From Planctomycetota bacterium (lineage in GTDB: Bacteria; Planctomycetota; UBA1135; UBA2386): a stretch of DNA of 42,058 bases. The notes below the pieces were generated by a model. That model searched no databases, was not told the DNA's origin, and saw only the letters and a list, made by a program, of their open reading frames with translations. The stretch is from positions 1 to 42,058 of the forward strand of contig JACRLW010000005.1 in assembly GCA_016235155.1 (NCBI GenBank), written 5' to 3'. Of the stretch, positions 1-8,497 are shown piece after piece; positions within the stretch are counted from its first letter, which is position 1; every line of letters starts with the position of its first letter. The translations under genes and the position numbers were made by a program.

Positions 1-56
1 GGTGCAACCCGGGTACATGGGTGACAGAAGTGTCCGGGCACATGGGTAACACTTTT
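1..56 (+). repeat. Left terminal inverted repeat of the insertion sequence
   Basis: It matches the reverse complement of 1557-1612 over about 55 bp with a few mismatches and one one-base gap. It contains two ACATGGGT cores 25 bp apart, the inner one in the context CCGGGCACATGGGTAACACT. Confidence 0.85.
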
Positions 57-93
57 CAGTGACGCGGGTCGCGTCGCGTGGTCCCGTCGGTGG

Positions 94-1266
94 ATGCCCT
101 GGCAAGAAACAGATCTCGTGAACGAGCGGTTGAAGTTCGTGGCGGCCTGGCAGTGCGGGCTCTCGACGATGACGGAGCTCTGTGCGGAGTTCGGGATCAG
201 TCGGAAGAGCGGCTACAAGATCATCAGTCGCTATCGCGCCGAGGGTCCGAGCGGGTTGCTCGATCGGACCCGCGCGCCGCGGAGTCACCCGAATCGCTCG
301 ACGGTCGAGGTCGAGGCGAGTGTGCTGCGTGTGCGACGGGCACACCCGACCTGGGGGTCGAAGAAGATCCTCGCGGTGCTCGGCCTGAGCGATCCGGAGT
401 TGGTGCTTCCCGCGCGGAGTACGGTCGAGGCGATCCTCGACCGGGCCGGCGTCGTGCGGCGCCGTCGTGCACGGCGACTGCGCGCACCGAGTGCCGAGCC
501 GTACGTGGACGGGGCAGCTCCGAACGACGTGTGGTCGGCGGACTTCAAGGGCTGGTTCCGCCTCGGTGACGGCACCCGCTGTGATCCCTTGACGATCAAC
601 GACGTGTGCAGTCGCTACTCGCTGGTGTGTCAGGCGATGAGGCGTCCACAACTGGAGGGGGTTCGCCAGCGCTTCGAGTTGGCGTTCCGCGAGTTCGGTC
701 TGCCGTCGGCGATCCTGACCGACAACGGCCCGCCGTTCGGTTCGGTCGGGATCGGGCATCTGACGCGGTTGAGTGTGTGGTTCCTCAAGCTCGCCATTCG
801 GCCACTGTTCATCGTTCCCGGGCATCCCGAGCACAACGGCCGACACGAGCGGTTCCATCGCACCCTCGACGAGGAGACGGCCTCGCCACCCAAGGCGACA
901 CGTGGTGCGCAGCAGCGAGCGTTCAGTGGCTTCCGGCGTGAGTACAACGACGAGCGTCCGCACGAGTCGCTCGGGATGCTGAGTCCCGCGCAGGTCTACA
1001 CCTCGTCGCCGCGGGTGTTCCGCCGGCCGGTCGGCGACTTCGAGTACGACACCGCCTTCGACGTGCGGCAAGTACGCCGCGATGGCAGCGTGAAGTGGCA
1101 AGGCGGCTACGCGTTCGTCGGTGAAGCCGCGCGCGGTGAACGCGTCGGACTCGAGCGGGTCGACGAGGAGGTCTGGCACCTTCACATCGGCATGCTGCGC
1201 GTCGGCGTGCTCGCTGGCCGCACGCGTGTCATCGTGCCCATCCTGCCGGCGAGCGACGCGTCGTGA
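94..1266 (+). CDS. DDE transposase, IS481-like (integrase core)
   Basis: This 390-residue protein would catalyse cut-and-join transposition of the surrounding element. Residues about 10-60 form a helix-turn-helix region (LCAEFGISRKSGYKIISRY), and a second HTH-like segment runs to about 130. The retroviral-integrase fold core follows, with the first catalytic Asp at about D150 (WSADFKGW), the second at about D210 (LTDNGPPF) and the acidic residue in the NGRHERFHRTL motif at about E252. The C-terminal tail (about 320-390) is a small beta-rich domain often seen in this family. The gene looks intact at the usual full length. The ATG at 94 was chosen because it precedes the first HTH directly; a longer out-of-frame reading from 78 is a shadow. 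Confidence 0.93.
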   Translation: MPWQETDLVNERLKFVAAWQCGLSTMTELCAEFGISRKSGYKIISRYRAEGPSGLLDRTRAPRSHPNRSTVEVEASVLRVRRAHPTWGSKKILAVLGLSDPELVLPARSTVEAILDRAGVVRRRRARRLRAPSAEPYVDGAAPNDVWSADFKGWFRLGDGTRCDPLTINDVCSRYSLVCQAMRRPQLEGVRQRFELAFREFGLPSAILTDNGPPFGSVGIGHLTRLSVWFLKLAIRPLFIVPGHPEHNGRHERFHRTLDEETASPPKATRGAQQRAFSGFRREYNDERPHESLGMLSPAQVYTSSPRVFRRPVGDFEYDTAFDVRQVRRDGSVKWQGGYAFVGEAARGERVGLERVDEEVWHLHIGMLRVGVLAGRTRVIVPILPASDAS

Positions 1267-1556
1267 GCGAGTGTCACCCATGTGCCCGGACACGCGTGGG
1301 CTGGGCACGTCCGGGTCACCATTCACAGCAGCACGCGCCAGCCCACCCCTGCCTCGGAGGGCCTCGGACGCTTGCGCCAGTGGCAGCGTCGCCGCTCCTG
1401 ACACGGTTGCCCTCTTGGGGGAACCCCACCTTTGGGTTCCCCCGCCGGGCAGGCATCCCCTTCCTCTTCCCTTTTCCCGAAGGACTCTCCTGAGGCGAGC
1501 CTGCAGCGCCGAGTTCACGACACGCTCCGTGTCGCCGCAGCACCCGCTGAGCCCTC
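1267..1556. other. Non-coding passenger segment inside the insertion sequence
   Basis: About 290 bp between the transposase stop and the right inverted repeat hold no convincing gene. An additional copy of the terminal core, ACCCATGT at 1276-1283 within GTGTCACCCATGTGCCCGG, lies just 4 bp after the transposase stop. This could mark an older or alternative right end. A perfect 10-bp stem (1417-1426 with 1434-1443, GGGGGAACCC / GGGTTCCCCC, 7-nt loop) occurs in the middle. It is not followed by a T run, so a terminator role is uncertain. Confidence 0.55.
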
Positions 1557-1612
1557 CAGAAGTGTTACCCATGTGCCCGGGCAAAAGTGTTACCCATGTG
1601 CCGGGTTGCACC
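1557..1612 (-). repeat. Right terminal inverted repeat of the insertion sequence
   Basis: This is the reverse complement of the left end, with two ACCCATGT cores at 1567-1574 and 1592-1599 and the tip GGGTTGCACC ending at 1612. Confidence 0.85.
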
Positions 1613-1640
1613 CCCATGCGCCTTCGACCAAGAGGTCACC

Positions 1641-2888
1641 TCATGCCCGCCAGGCAAGCGCGAGCGCGATCCCGGTCGCCAGCGGCACCGTGAAGGCGAG
1701 CGCGGTCGCCCGGAACATCGCTCCGCCGCCGAGCGCCAGGGCGATCGCGGCCTTCCCCGCCAGGTTGCTCGACGACGCGATCAGGATCGCCCGTGCCCCG
1801 ACCATCGCGTCGACCCGTCCCTCCGCGACGAGCCCCGCGGTCGACAACGTGATCGCATCCACGTCGCTCGCGCCCGCGATCGCGGCGATCGCATAGAGAC
1901 CGCCGTGACCGAGGCGCTCTTCCGCGAGCGCGACCGCGAACGACACCGCGGCGAAGACCAGCGCGAACACGATCGCCGGTCCGATCTCCGCGGGATTGCC
2001 GGACTGCGTCGCACCGACGCCGCCGCGTTCGTCGATCCGTCGCCACGCCACGAAGCACGGCACGAGGAAGGCGGCGAGGAGGATGACGAGGGGAATCGCG
2101 AGCCGGGGGAGCGCCGACGGTGCGATCACCGCGATCTCCACGAGCTGGCGCGGGATCACCATTGCCGACGCGAGCACGACCACGAGGATCGCCTCGCGCA
2201 GCGGGCGCCCCGCCGTTACGCCGCGCGCCATGCTCGCCGTCGCCGCCGTGCTCGAGACCAGACCGCCGAGCAATCCGCCGGCGAGCGCTCCCTTGCGCCG
2301 GCCGAGCGTCCGGAGCGAGACGTGCGCCGCGAGTCCGATCCCGACCACCAGCACGACGACCATCCAGATGCGCCGCGGATTGAGCACCGCATACGGATCG
2401 AAGGTGCGGTCGGGCAACACCGGGAGCACGACGAGGCTGATCAGGGCGAAGCGTGCGATCGCGCGCGCGTCGTCCTCGCCGAGCCGCTTCGCGAAGGCGT
2501 GCAACGGCGTCTTGCTCTCGAGCAGAACGAACACCACGCCGCCGATCGCCGTCGCGATCTCCCAGCGCGCGGTGACGCACAGCACGCCGACGCCGTACAT
2601 GACGAGCATCGCGATCTCCGTCGTCATCCCCGCGCGTCCGGCGCTCGGCTCGTCCTGCGGCACGACGTTGCTGACGACGAGCGCGGCGACGACGCCCAGG
2701 CAGCCGGCGACGGCGATCCACGGCCCCATCGGCTCCGCGAGCAGCGCGCACACCGCGCCGAGCAGCGTGATCAGGGGAAACGTGCGCGAGCCGGCGCCCT
2801 TCTTGCCCGCGCGCTCGCGCTGCATGCCGACGAGCAGCCCGAGTCCGAGCGCGATGCCGAGTGCGACGAAGGTCCGCGGCAGGTCCAC
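1641..2888 (-). CDS. MgtC/DUF4010-type integral membrane protein
   Basis: A 415-residue, very hydrophobic protein with roughly a dozen predicted membrane helices. The N-terminal part has the MgtC/SapB-like signature (GIALGLGLLVGMQRER, then a polar gap and FPLITLLGA). The C-terminal two thirds match what is known as DUF4010, including the segment LLGGLVSSTAATASMAR and the late glycine/serine-rich GASDVDAITLS. Family function is not settled; MgtC proteins are linked to magnesium stress and membrane potential, and transport is only inferred here. Translation probably starts at GTG 2888, 4 bp after the stop of the TPR gene, so it is the last gene of a three-gene leftward operon. The IS right end lies 28 bp past its stop. 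Confidence 0.85.
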   Translation of the reverse strand: MDLPRTFVALGIALGLGLLVGMQRERAGKKGAGSRTFPLITLLGAVCALLAEPMGPWIAVAGCLGVVAALVVSNVVPQDEPSAGRAGMTTEIAMLVMYGVGVLCVTARWEIATAIGGVVFVLLESKTPLHAFAKRLGEDDARAIARFALISLVVLPVLPDRTFDPYAVLNPRRIWMVVVLVVGIGLAAHVSLRTLGRRKGALAGGLLGGLVSSTAATASMARGVTAGRPLREAILVVVLASAMVIPRQLVEIAVIAPSALPRLAIPLVILLAAFLVPCFVAWRRIDERGGVGATQSGNPAEIGPAIVFALVFAAVSFAVALAEERLGHGGLYAIAAIAGASDVDAITLSTAGLVAEGRVDAMVGARAILIASSSNLAGKAAIALALGGGAMFRATALAFTVPLATGIALALAWRA

Positions 2889-2892
2889 GGCG

Positions 2893-3984
2893 TCAAGCTA
2901 CGAGACCGAGCGGCACGAGCAACGCGAGCGTCCCGCTCCTGGCCCGGAACGCGTGCGCGATCTCCTGGAGTCCGTCGACGCCGGCGATGCGCACGACGCG
3001 GCGATGCGCGCAGACGAACGCGACGTCGCCCGCCGAGAGTCCGGTCGTGATCGCGCGGCGCTTGCGCCCGGGACGCAGGTCGACGAGGTCGTGGTCGAGG
3101 CCGCGGGTGGAGTCCGACTCGAGCACGAGGATCGCGGCGAACGGGTACTCCGGTTTCCAGCGCGGGATGCGCCACTGCGCGAGGAAGCCGCCGGCCTCGA
3201 AACGCACGGCGGCGATCTCGCCCGGTGCCGCGCCGCGACTCCGCGCAAGGTCGAGCCCGCCGATGAACCGGGACGACCACTGCGCTCCGGCCGATGCGAG
3301 TGCGGCGAGGATGGACTCGCGCCGGCGCGCGATCTCGGGGGCGAGCGGCGAGCGCGCGAAGCGCAGCACGCAGCGCGCTTCGTCGTCCTCGTAGCCGAGT
3401 TCGTGGCCGAAGGCGAGCGAGCCGGGCGCGGCGAGGCGGGCGAGTTCCGCGCACTGGTTCGGATCGAGGCCGTGCTCGATCCGGCACACTCCCCGCGCGA
3501 GGATGTCGCCGGCGATCGCGGCGGGGTCGAATCGATCGCGGTCGTCGTCCTTTGCCGTTGGAAGCGGTGCGTCGGTCGGAGGCGGGAGCGCCGGCCCCAG
3601 CGAGTCGATGCGTTCCTCGAGCTCGGCGCGCAACTCGTCGTCGTCGTGCACGGCATCGTGCGCCCGCGAGAACATCGCGCGGGCCTCGTCGGTCGCGCCG
3701 TCCTTGCACAAGAGATCACCGAGCGCGAGCAGCGCGTCGACGAACACCGGCGCGAGGGCGATCGCCTGGCGCAGGGCGGCCACACCCGACGCCCGATCCC
3801 CGCAGCGCGCAGCGATCGTCGCGCGGTCGAGCCACATGCGCGGATTGACGTGCCCGGCCTCCGCCGCGCGCCGGCTCAGCTTGTCGGCCAGGGGGAACTC
3901 ACCCTGTTCGAGCGCTTCGAAGGCCTCGTCCATCGTGCGTTCGACGAGTCGCCGCGCGCGACCGCGCTTCTTCGCGGACGTCAC
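2893..3984 (-). CDS. TPR-repeat protein with C-terminal jelly-roll-like domain of unknown function
   Basis: A 363-residue, probably cytoplasmic protein with no signal peptide. Residues about 15-120 form two or three TPR-like helix pairs (for example the stretch around ALRQAIALAPVFVDALLALGDLL). After an acidic, proline-rich linker, residues about 150-363 form a beta-rich domain. Its layout faintly recalls prolyl-hydroxylase/2-oxoglutarate oxygenases (VRFEAGGFLAQWR, AGDVAFVCAHRRVVRI), but the HxD iron motif is not evident, so activity is doubtful. The start is GTG 3984, whose GTGA overlaps the TGA of the upstream VanZ-like gene, indicating translational coupling. Its own stop is 4 bp before the MgtC-like gene. 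Specific function is not recognised. Confidence 0.75.
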   Translation of the reverse strand: MTSAKKRGRARRLVERTMDEAFEALEQGEFPLADKLSRRAAEAGHVNPRMWLDRATIAARCGDRASGVAALRQAIALAPVFVDALLALGDLLCKDGATDEARAMFSRAHDAVHDDDELRAELEERIDSLGPALPPPTDAPLPTAKDDDRDRFDPAAIAGDILARGVCRIEHGLDPNQCAELARLAAPGSLAFGHELGYEDDEARCVLRFARSPLAPEIARRRESILAALASAGAQWSSRFIGGLDLARSRGAAPGEIAAVRFEAGGFLAQWRIPRWKPEYPFAAILVLESDSTRGLDHDLVDLRPGRKRRAITTGLSAGDVAFVCAHRRVVRIAGVDGLQEIAHAFRARSGTLALLVPLGLVA

Positions 3985-4973
3985 CGCCGACTCCGCAGCG
4001 CCTCGCGCACGCGCCAGGTCCACGCCCCGATCAGAGCACCGGCGCTGTTGGTGAGCAGGTCGATCACCGTCGTCAACCGTTGCGCGAACCCCAGCTGCAA
4101 CAGTTCCATCGCGAGGCTGAGTCCGAAGCCGACGACGATCGCGGAACGGAACGGTCGCCGCCGCGAAGCCCCCGCCGCGAGGAAGCCGATCGGCACGAAG
4201 CCGAGCACGTTGACGAACAGTTCGCTCGCGATGAGCGGCGGCACGAAGCGCCACGCGAGCAGGTCGCGCAGTCGCCGCGGCCAGCGCACGACGGCGTCGT
4301 CGCGGACGAGTCGACCGGACGCGAGCAGGTCGACGGGCTCGGCGTCCAATGTCACGCGCGCACCCAGGATCCGCCCCAGCCACGCGCGTTCTCCGATCGG
4401 CGAGTCGCCGAGGATCAAGGTCGTGTCGTCGTCCCACGCGTCGAACGGCACGCCTTCGCAGGCGAGTTCGGCCCGCGCATCGCCCGCTGCGATCCAAGCC
4501 GTGTTCCCCGCGATCGCGACCTCGATCGCGACCTCCGCGCCGTCGCCGCGCGCGAACGCCGCGGCGACGCGAAGCGGCGGCGTGCCCGAGTCGTCGGAGC
4601 CAATGCGCCTCAACCGCACGATCAGGTCCGCGCCGTCCTGCCCGATGGTGAGATTCGCGCGCTCGTGATCCGTGCCGAGTTCCAGGATGCGCGCCGGTCC
4701 GTATTGGGTCGCGCGTGCCGGGCGCACCTGGAGTTCCACGGTCAGGCGTTGCGCCGCGCGCACGGCTGCGACCCACGGCGCGCCGGAAGCGGTCAGGAAT
4801 CCCGGCTCCTCGAACACCACGCCGCCGCTCGCGAGCCGCGCGCCATTCGGCTGCCGTCGCGGGAGTTCGGGCTCGAACGGGTAGAGCGCCGCCCAGAGGT
4901 AGCAGGGCAACGCGAGCACAACGAGACGGCGCGCGGTTCGCGCCTGGTGATCGTGTCGCGCGTCGCCGGTCAT
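3981..4973 (-). CDS. VanZ-like membrane protein with LamG-like lectin-fold insert
   Basis: This 330-residue protein has an N-terminal membrane helix (about 16-34), an extracytoplasmic beta-rich region (about 45-215) resembling LamG/concanavalin-like domains, and a C-terminal VanZ-like membrane domain (about 245-325). The VanZ hallmarks are visible: N255-VLGFVPIGF, E290-LLQ and D305-LLTNSAGALIG. VanZ itself gives low-level teicoplanin resistance, but most relatives have unknown envelope roles, so no resistance claim is made. The first gene of the operon VanZ-like, TPR, MgtC/DUF4010, it starts at ATG 4973 and diverges from the secreted protein at 5112 across a 138-bp shared promoter region. Longer upstream in-frame reading would overlap the divergent gene and was rejected. 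Confidence 0.85.
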   Translation of the reverse strand: MTGDARHDHQARTARRLVVLALPCYLWAALYPFEPELPRRQPNGARLASGGVVFEEPGFLTASGAPWVAAVRAAQRLTVELQVRPARATQYGPARILELGTDHERANLTIGQDGADLIVRLRRIGSDDSGTPPLRVAAAFARGDGAEVAIEVAIAGNTAWIAAGDARAELACEGVPFDAWDDDTTLILGDSPIGERAWLGRILGARVTLDAEPVDLLASGRLVRDDAVVRWPRRLRDLLAWRFVPPLIASELFVNVLGFVPIGFLAAGASRRRPFRSAIVVGFGLSLAMELLQLGFAQRLTTVIDLLTNSAGALIGAWTWRVREALRSRR

Positions 4974-5111
4974 CGCGGCGATCGGACGGGACCGCGTGGG
5001 TCCGTGCAAGGCCGAGGGCACCTCGTACGGTCGAGGTGCGTCATACTCCCCGCGCGACGCGCCCCGGACATCCGGTCGCGCCGCTCTCCTCTCGCTTCCC
5101 GGATCCTCGTC

Positions 5112-7067
5112 ATGAACCTCCGTCCGATCCTCTCGCTCACGTTCGCACTCTGCGCCGCATCCAACCCCGCGGCACAAGGCAGCCCGCCTTGCGGCACGAC
5201 CCCGATCGTGCCGACCTACCGCGTCGAGCAGGCCGCCAACGTCTGGTCGTCGATCGCCGGCCTCCCCGGCACGGTCACGCTCACCTTCACCTCGGCCGAC
5301 GACGGCGGATCGACCGTCGTCTTCCCCGCAACGTTCGTGTTCGCGTTCTACGGCGTGCCGAAGACGCAGGGCGTCGTGTGCACCAACGGCTTCGTCAACT
5401 TCGGCGCAGCCTCGACGACCTACGTCAACCACCACCCCGACGACCCAGCGCTCCCGAACGACGCGGCGTGCCCGTGGTTCGACGACCTGCACCTCGGCAC
5501 CGGCACGCCGACGCCGGGACGGGGCTACTCGCGCTTCGACGCCACCGCCGGCTTCGAGACCTGGACCGTCGAGTGGAACAACGTGCGGAACTACCCGTCG
5601 ACGACCACCGCGACGTTCTCGTTCCAGGCCGTGTTCCACGCGTCGACGCACGTGCTGAAGCCGAACGTCATCGAGTACCACTACGACCGGAGCTCGGGGC
5701 CCTCGGTGCCGGCGTGCTTCAACACGTTGCTCGCGACGCCCTCCGCCACCGTGGGTACCGACGCACCGACCACGGCCACGACCGTCGCCGGGCTGGGCGG
5801 AGTCGACGCGACCGAGCGCGGCGCCGCCAATGCGACGTTCCCCGACTGCGACCTGCGGCTGATCCCGCTGCGCGCGACGACCACGATCCACTCGGGCTCG
5901 CTCAGCGTCCGCCGGCAGGAGCCGTTCTGCACGATCCGCGGACTGCTCGGCACGGTGCAGGTGCCGAACTCCTGCATCACGACCCAGACCTGCACCGACA
6001 ACGACAACTCGGCGGCGACGATGGGCCGCTGCATCCCGATCCCCTGGAAGTTCGACCTCGAGGGCCGACCGCTCGCCTGCGCGAACATGAACTCCAACGG
6101 CGTGCTCACGCTCGGGCCCGGCAACTTCGGCACCCCGACCCTCAATGCGGCGTTGCCGGGCCTGGCGCAGACCAACCTCGCCCTCGCGCCGTTCTGGGAC
6201 GACCTCGAAGGCTCGGGCCCCGGCTCGGGGATGTTCTTCCGCGTGGACGGTCAGGCCGGCTGCCGCGTGATGACCTTCGAGTGGGCCGACATGGATCTCA
6301 AGACCGGCACGACGGGGGACTGCGTCGGCACCGGCGGGCGGATCAGCTTCCAGGTGAAGCTGTTCGAGGGCAGCGCCGGCTCGATCATCGCGAGTTCGGG
6401 CTTCTGTCCGTACGACTTCGTCCTCCCGGGAATCGGTGGTGATCGCGTCGAGTACCACTACGACCATGCGAACTTCGTCGCGCCGGGCACGCCGTTCTCG
6501 GCGACCATCGGCTACGACAACCGCAGCGGCGCCATCGGCGCGCAACTCCCCGGCTCGCCCACGATCGCGACGCTTCCGATCGACGCGACCGGCGCTCCGG
6601 GCAAGGTGATCCTCGACGTCTGCGACACCGGCATGCTGCGTTACTACGGCAACCGCACGACCTCCGTCGCGATCGGCTGTCTGCCCGAGATCAAGGGCAA
6701 CGGCATCGCCCCGAACATCGGCAACCCGTTCGGGCTCGAGATCGTCGGCGCAACTGCCGGTTCGACCGGCGTGTTCCTGATCGACCTCGGCGGACCGATC
6801 CCGGGCATGGCAACGCCCGTCCCCTGCGGCGGCATCGGCCTGTCCTTCGGCACGCTGTGGGTGAATCCGACCGTCTCCGCCACCTGTCCGATCGGCGGCA
6901 CGCCCGGGCGCTGCGACGGTTGCTGCGACCTTCCGCTCGCGATCCCGAACTCGACGAGCCTGATCGGCGCGAGGGTGTTCGTGCAGGGCGCCGCGGTCTA
7001 CGTGCTGCCGTCGTTCGCGCTCGGCATCGACATGACCGAGGGCATGGCGATCACGATCGGCGGGTGA
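5112..7067 (+). CDS. Secreted protein with two nidogen-like modules and a shared C-terminal module
   Basis: A 651-residue exported protein with a signal peptide in about the first 20 residues (MNLRPILSLTFALCAA, then SNPAAQG). Two related beta-sandwich modules follow (about 30-265 and about 285-500). Each has a pattern of FYG or a similar turn, NGFVNFG / NSNGVLTLG, a WFDDL / FWDDL motif, TWTVEW / VMTFEW and a final EYHYD. This resembles nidogen-type extracellular modules. The last 120 residues (from about GNPFGLEIVGA) match the C-terminal module found in three other secreted proteins of this window. Many cysteines suggest disulphides. The ATG at 5112 gives the signal peptide directly; no Shine-Dalgarno sequence is seen. 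Surface or matrix adhesion is an inference. Confidence 0.85.
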   Translation: MNLRPILSLTFALCAASNPAAQGSPPCGTTPIVPTYRVEQAANVWSSIAGLPGTVTLTFTSADDGGSTVVFPATFVFAFYGVPKTQGVVCTNGFVNFGAASTTYVNHHPDDPALPNDAACPWFDDLHLGTGTPTPGRGYSRFDATAGFETWTVEWNNVRNYPSTTTATFSFQAVFHASTHVLKPNVIEYHYDRSSGPSVPACFNTLLATPSATVGTDAPTTATTVAGLGGVDATERGAANATFPDCDLRLIPLRATTTIHSGSLSVRRQEPFCTIRGLLGTVQVPNSCITTQTCTDNDNSAATMGRCIPIPWKFDLEGRPLACANMNSNGVLTLGPGNFGTPTLNAALPGLAQTNLALAPFWDDLEGSGPGSGMFFRVDGQAGCRVMTFEWADMDLKTGTTGDCVGTGGRISFQVKLFEGSAGSIIASSGFCPYDFVLPGIGGDRVEYHYDHANFVAPGTPFSATIGYDNRSGAIGAQLPGSPTIATLPIDATGAPGKVILDVCDTGMLRYYGNRTTSVAIGCLPEIKGNGIAPNIGNPFGLEIVGATAGSTGVFLIDLGGPIPGMATPVPCGGIGLSFGTLWVNPTVSATCPIGGTPGRCDGCCDLPLAIPNSTSLIGARVFVQGAAVYVLPSFALGIDMTEGMAITIGG

Positions 7068-7085
7068 GCGCGATCGCCGGCGCGC

Positions 7086-8336
7086 TCACGGTGTGCGCGG
7101 ATCGCCGGTCGTGATCACGCGCACGGTGTCGCGAGCGATCAGCAGTTCCTCGTCGGTCGGGATCACCCACGCGGCGAGGCGGCCGCCCGGCACGTGGATC
7201 GTGCCGGTCGCGCCGTCGGTGCAGGCGTCGTTGCGCGCCGGGTCGAGTTCGAGCCCGAGCCAACCGAGCCCCGCGCAGATCCGCGCGCGGATCGCCGGCG
7301 AGTTCTCCCCGATGCCGCCCGTGAAGACGATCGCCTCGGCGCCGCCGAGTTCGGCCAGGAACGCGCCGACGTAGCGGCGCACGCGCGCGCAGAACATGTC
7401 GATCGCGAGCGTGACGCGGCGATCCTGGTGCTCGCGTTCCTCCGCGAGCAGTTCGCGCATGTCGCTCGTCAGTCCCGAGACGCCGAGCAGGCCCGATTGG
7501 TTGTTGAGCATCCGCTCGACGTCGGCGGCGCTCGTGCCCTCCTTCTCCGCGAGCCACGCGACGAGCGACGGATCGACGTCGCCCGAGCGCGTCCCCATCA
7601 TCAGTCCTTCGAGCGGCGTGAAGCCCATCGACGTGTCGAACGAGTCGCCGCCCTTGATCGCGCAGGCCGAGCAGCCGTTGCCGAGGTGCAGGGTGACGAT
7701 GGTCACGGCCTCGCGCGGAACACCGCGCAGCTTGCGATAGCGGAACGCGACGTAGCGGTGCGAGGTGCCGTGGAAGCCGTAACGGCGCAGTCCGTAGCGC
7801 CGGTAGTAGGAGTACGGAATCGCGTAGAGGAACGACGTCTCGGGCATCGTCGCGTGGAACGCGGTGTCGAACACCGCGACCTGCGGCACGCCGGGGCCGA
7901 GCAGGTCGGTGATCGCGCGGATGCCCTTCAGGTTCGCGGGGTTGTGCAGCGGCGCGAGTTCGACCTGGTCCTCGATCGCGTGGATCACCTCCGTGTCGAT
8001 CCGCACCGACTGGCGGAAGCGTTGCCCGCCGTGCACGACGCGGTGGCCGACCGCATGCACGTCGCCGAGTGCTCTGACCTCGTCGACTCCCGACTCGTCG
8101 CTGACGATGAAGCGCAACACCTGCTCGATCGCGGCGCGGTGATCGCGCAAGGGCATCTCGCGTAGCAGGCGCGGCCGGCCCGGCCGGCGCAGAGTCACGA
8201 GCGCGTGACCGCCGATGCGTTCGATCGAACCCGAGACGAGACGGCGGTCCGCGTCGCGCTCCATCGCGTCGGGATCCGTCGCGATCAGTTGGAACTTGAG
8301 GGTGGACGACCCGGCATTGACGACGAGGACGTGCAT
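7086..8336 (-). CDS. ackA: Acetate kinase
   Basis: A 416-residue enzyme of the ASKHA fold that interconverts acetate + ATP and acetyl phosphate + ADP in the cytoplasm. Family signatures are all present: N-terminal [11 protein letters not shown] (about 5-15), GHRVVHGG, the [10 protein letters not shown] and [11 protein letters not shown] substrate loops, [18 protein letters not shown] and the C-terminal FTGGIGENS. Length is typical (about 400). ATG 8336 was chosen because it places VVNAGSS at the expected position; ATG 8351 would add five residues. No phosphotransacetylase gene is adjacent, so the Pta partner must be elsewhere. It is convergent with the secreted protein gene ending at 7067 and divergent from the SGNH gene at 8498. 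Confidence 0.97.
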   Translation of the reverse strand: MHVLVVNAGSSTLKFQLIATDPDAMERDADRRLVSGSIERIGGHALVTLRRPGRPRLLREMPLRDHRAAIEQVLRFIVSDESGVDEVRALGDVHAVGHRVVHGGQRFRQSVRIDTEVIHAIEDQVELAPLHNPANLKGIRAITDLLGPGVPQVAVFDTAFHATMPETSFLYAIPYSYYRRYGLRRYGFHGTSHRYVAFRYRKLRGVPREAVTIVTLHLGNGCSACAIKGGDSFDTSMGFTPLEGLMMGTRSGDVDPSLVAWLAEKEGTSAADVERMLNNQSGLLGVSGLTSDMRELLAEEREHQDRRVTLAIDMFCARVRRYVGAFLAELGGAEAIVFTGGIGENSPAIRARICAGLGWLGLELDPARNDACTDGATGTIHVPGGRLAAWVIPTDEELLIARDTVRVITTGDPRTP

Positions 8337-8497
8337 TCCGGCGCGCAGCATCGGCAGCCGTGCCTCGGCGTGGAAGGCTGCCGACCGATCTCGGATCGGA
8401 CCGCATCGCTCGCCGGGGGCTGCCCGGACCCGCGGTCGCGATCTATCCTCCCGCGCACTCTCGCCCGGACTCGCTCGCTCTTCACTCGGTTCGTCTC

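Larger units (their letters stand above)
1..1612 (+). mobile_element. Insertion sequence, IS481-like, with iterated-motif inverted ends
   Basis: A single DDE transposase gene lies between long imperfect inverted ends at about 1-56 and 1557-1612. Both ends begin GGTGCAACCCGG and each carries two copies of the core ACATGGGT spaced 25 bp apart (15-22 and 40-47 on the left; reverse-complement cores at 1567-1574 and 1592-1599 on the right). Such repeated cores are plausible transposase binding sites. The exact tips are uncertain: a TG...CA boundary at 3 and 1610 is possible, and the left flank is outside the window, so a target duplication cannot be tested. The element sits 28 bp beyond the stop of the MgtC/DUF4010 gene and disrupts no recognisable gene. 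The IS481 assignment rests on transposase architecture. Confidence 0.85.

Noticed and set aside
1996..4668. Long 890-residue open frame on the plus strand
   Set aside because: It covers the MgtC/TPR/VanZ-like operon on the other strand, is Arg/Ala/Pro-rich and has no domain. GC-rich coding sequence gives such antisense frames.
3981..4973. Glycopeptide resistance gene
   Set aside because: VanZ-like domains occur in many unrelated envelope proteins and no other van genes are present.
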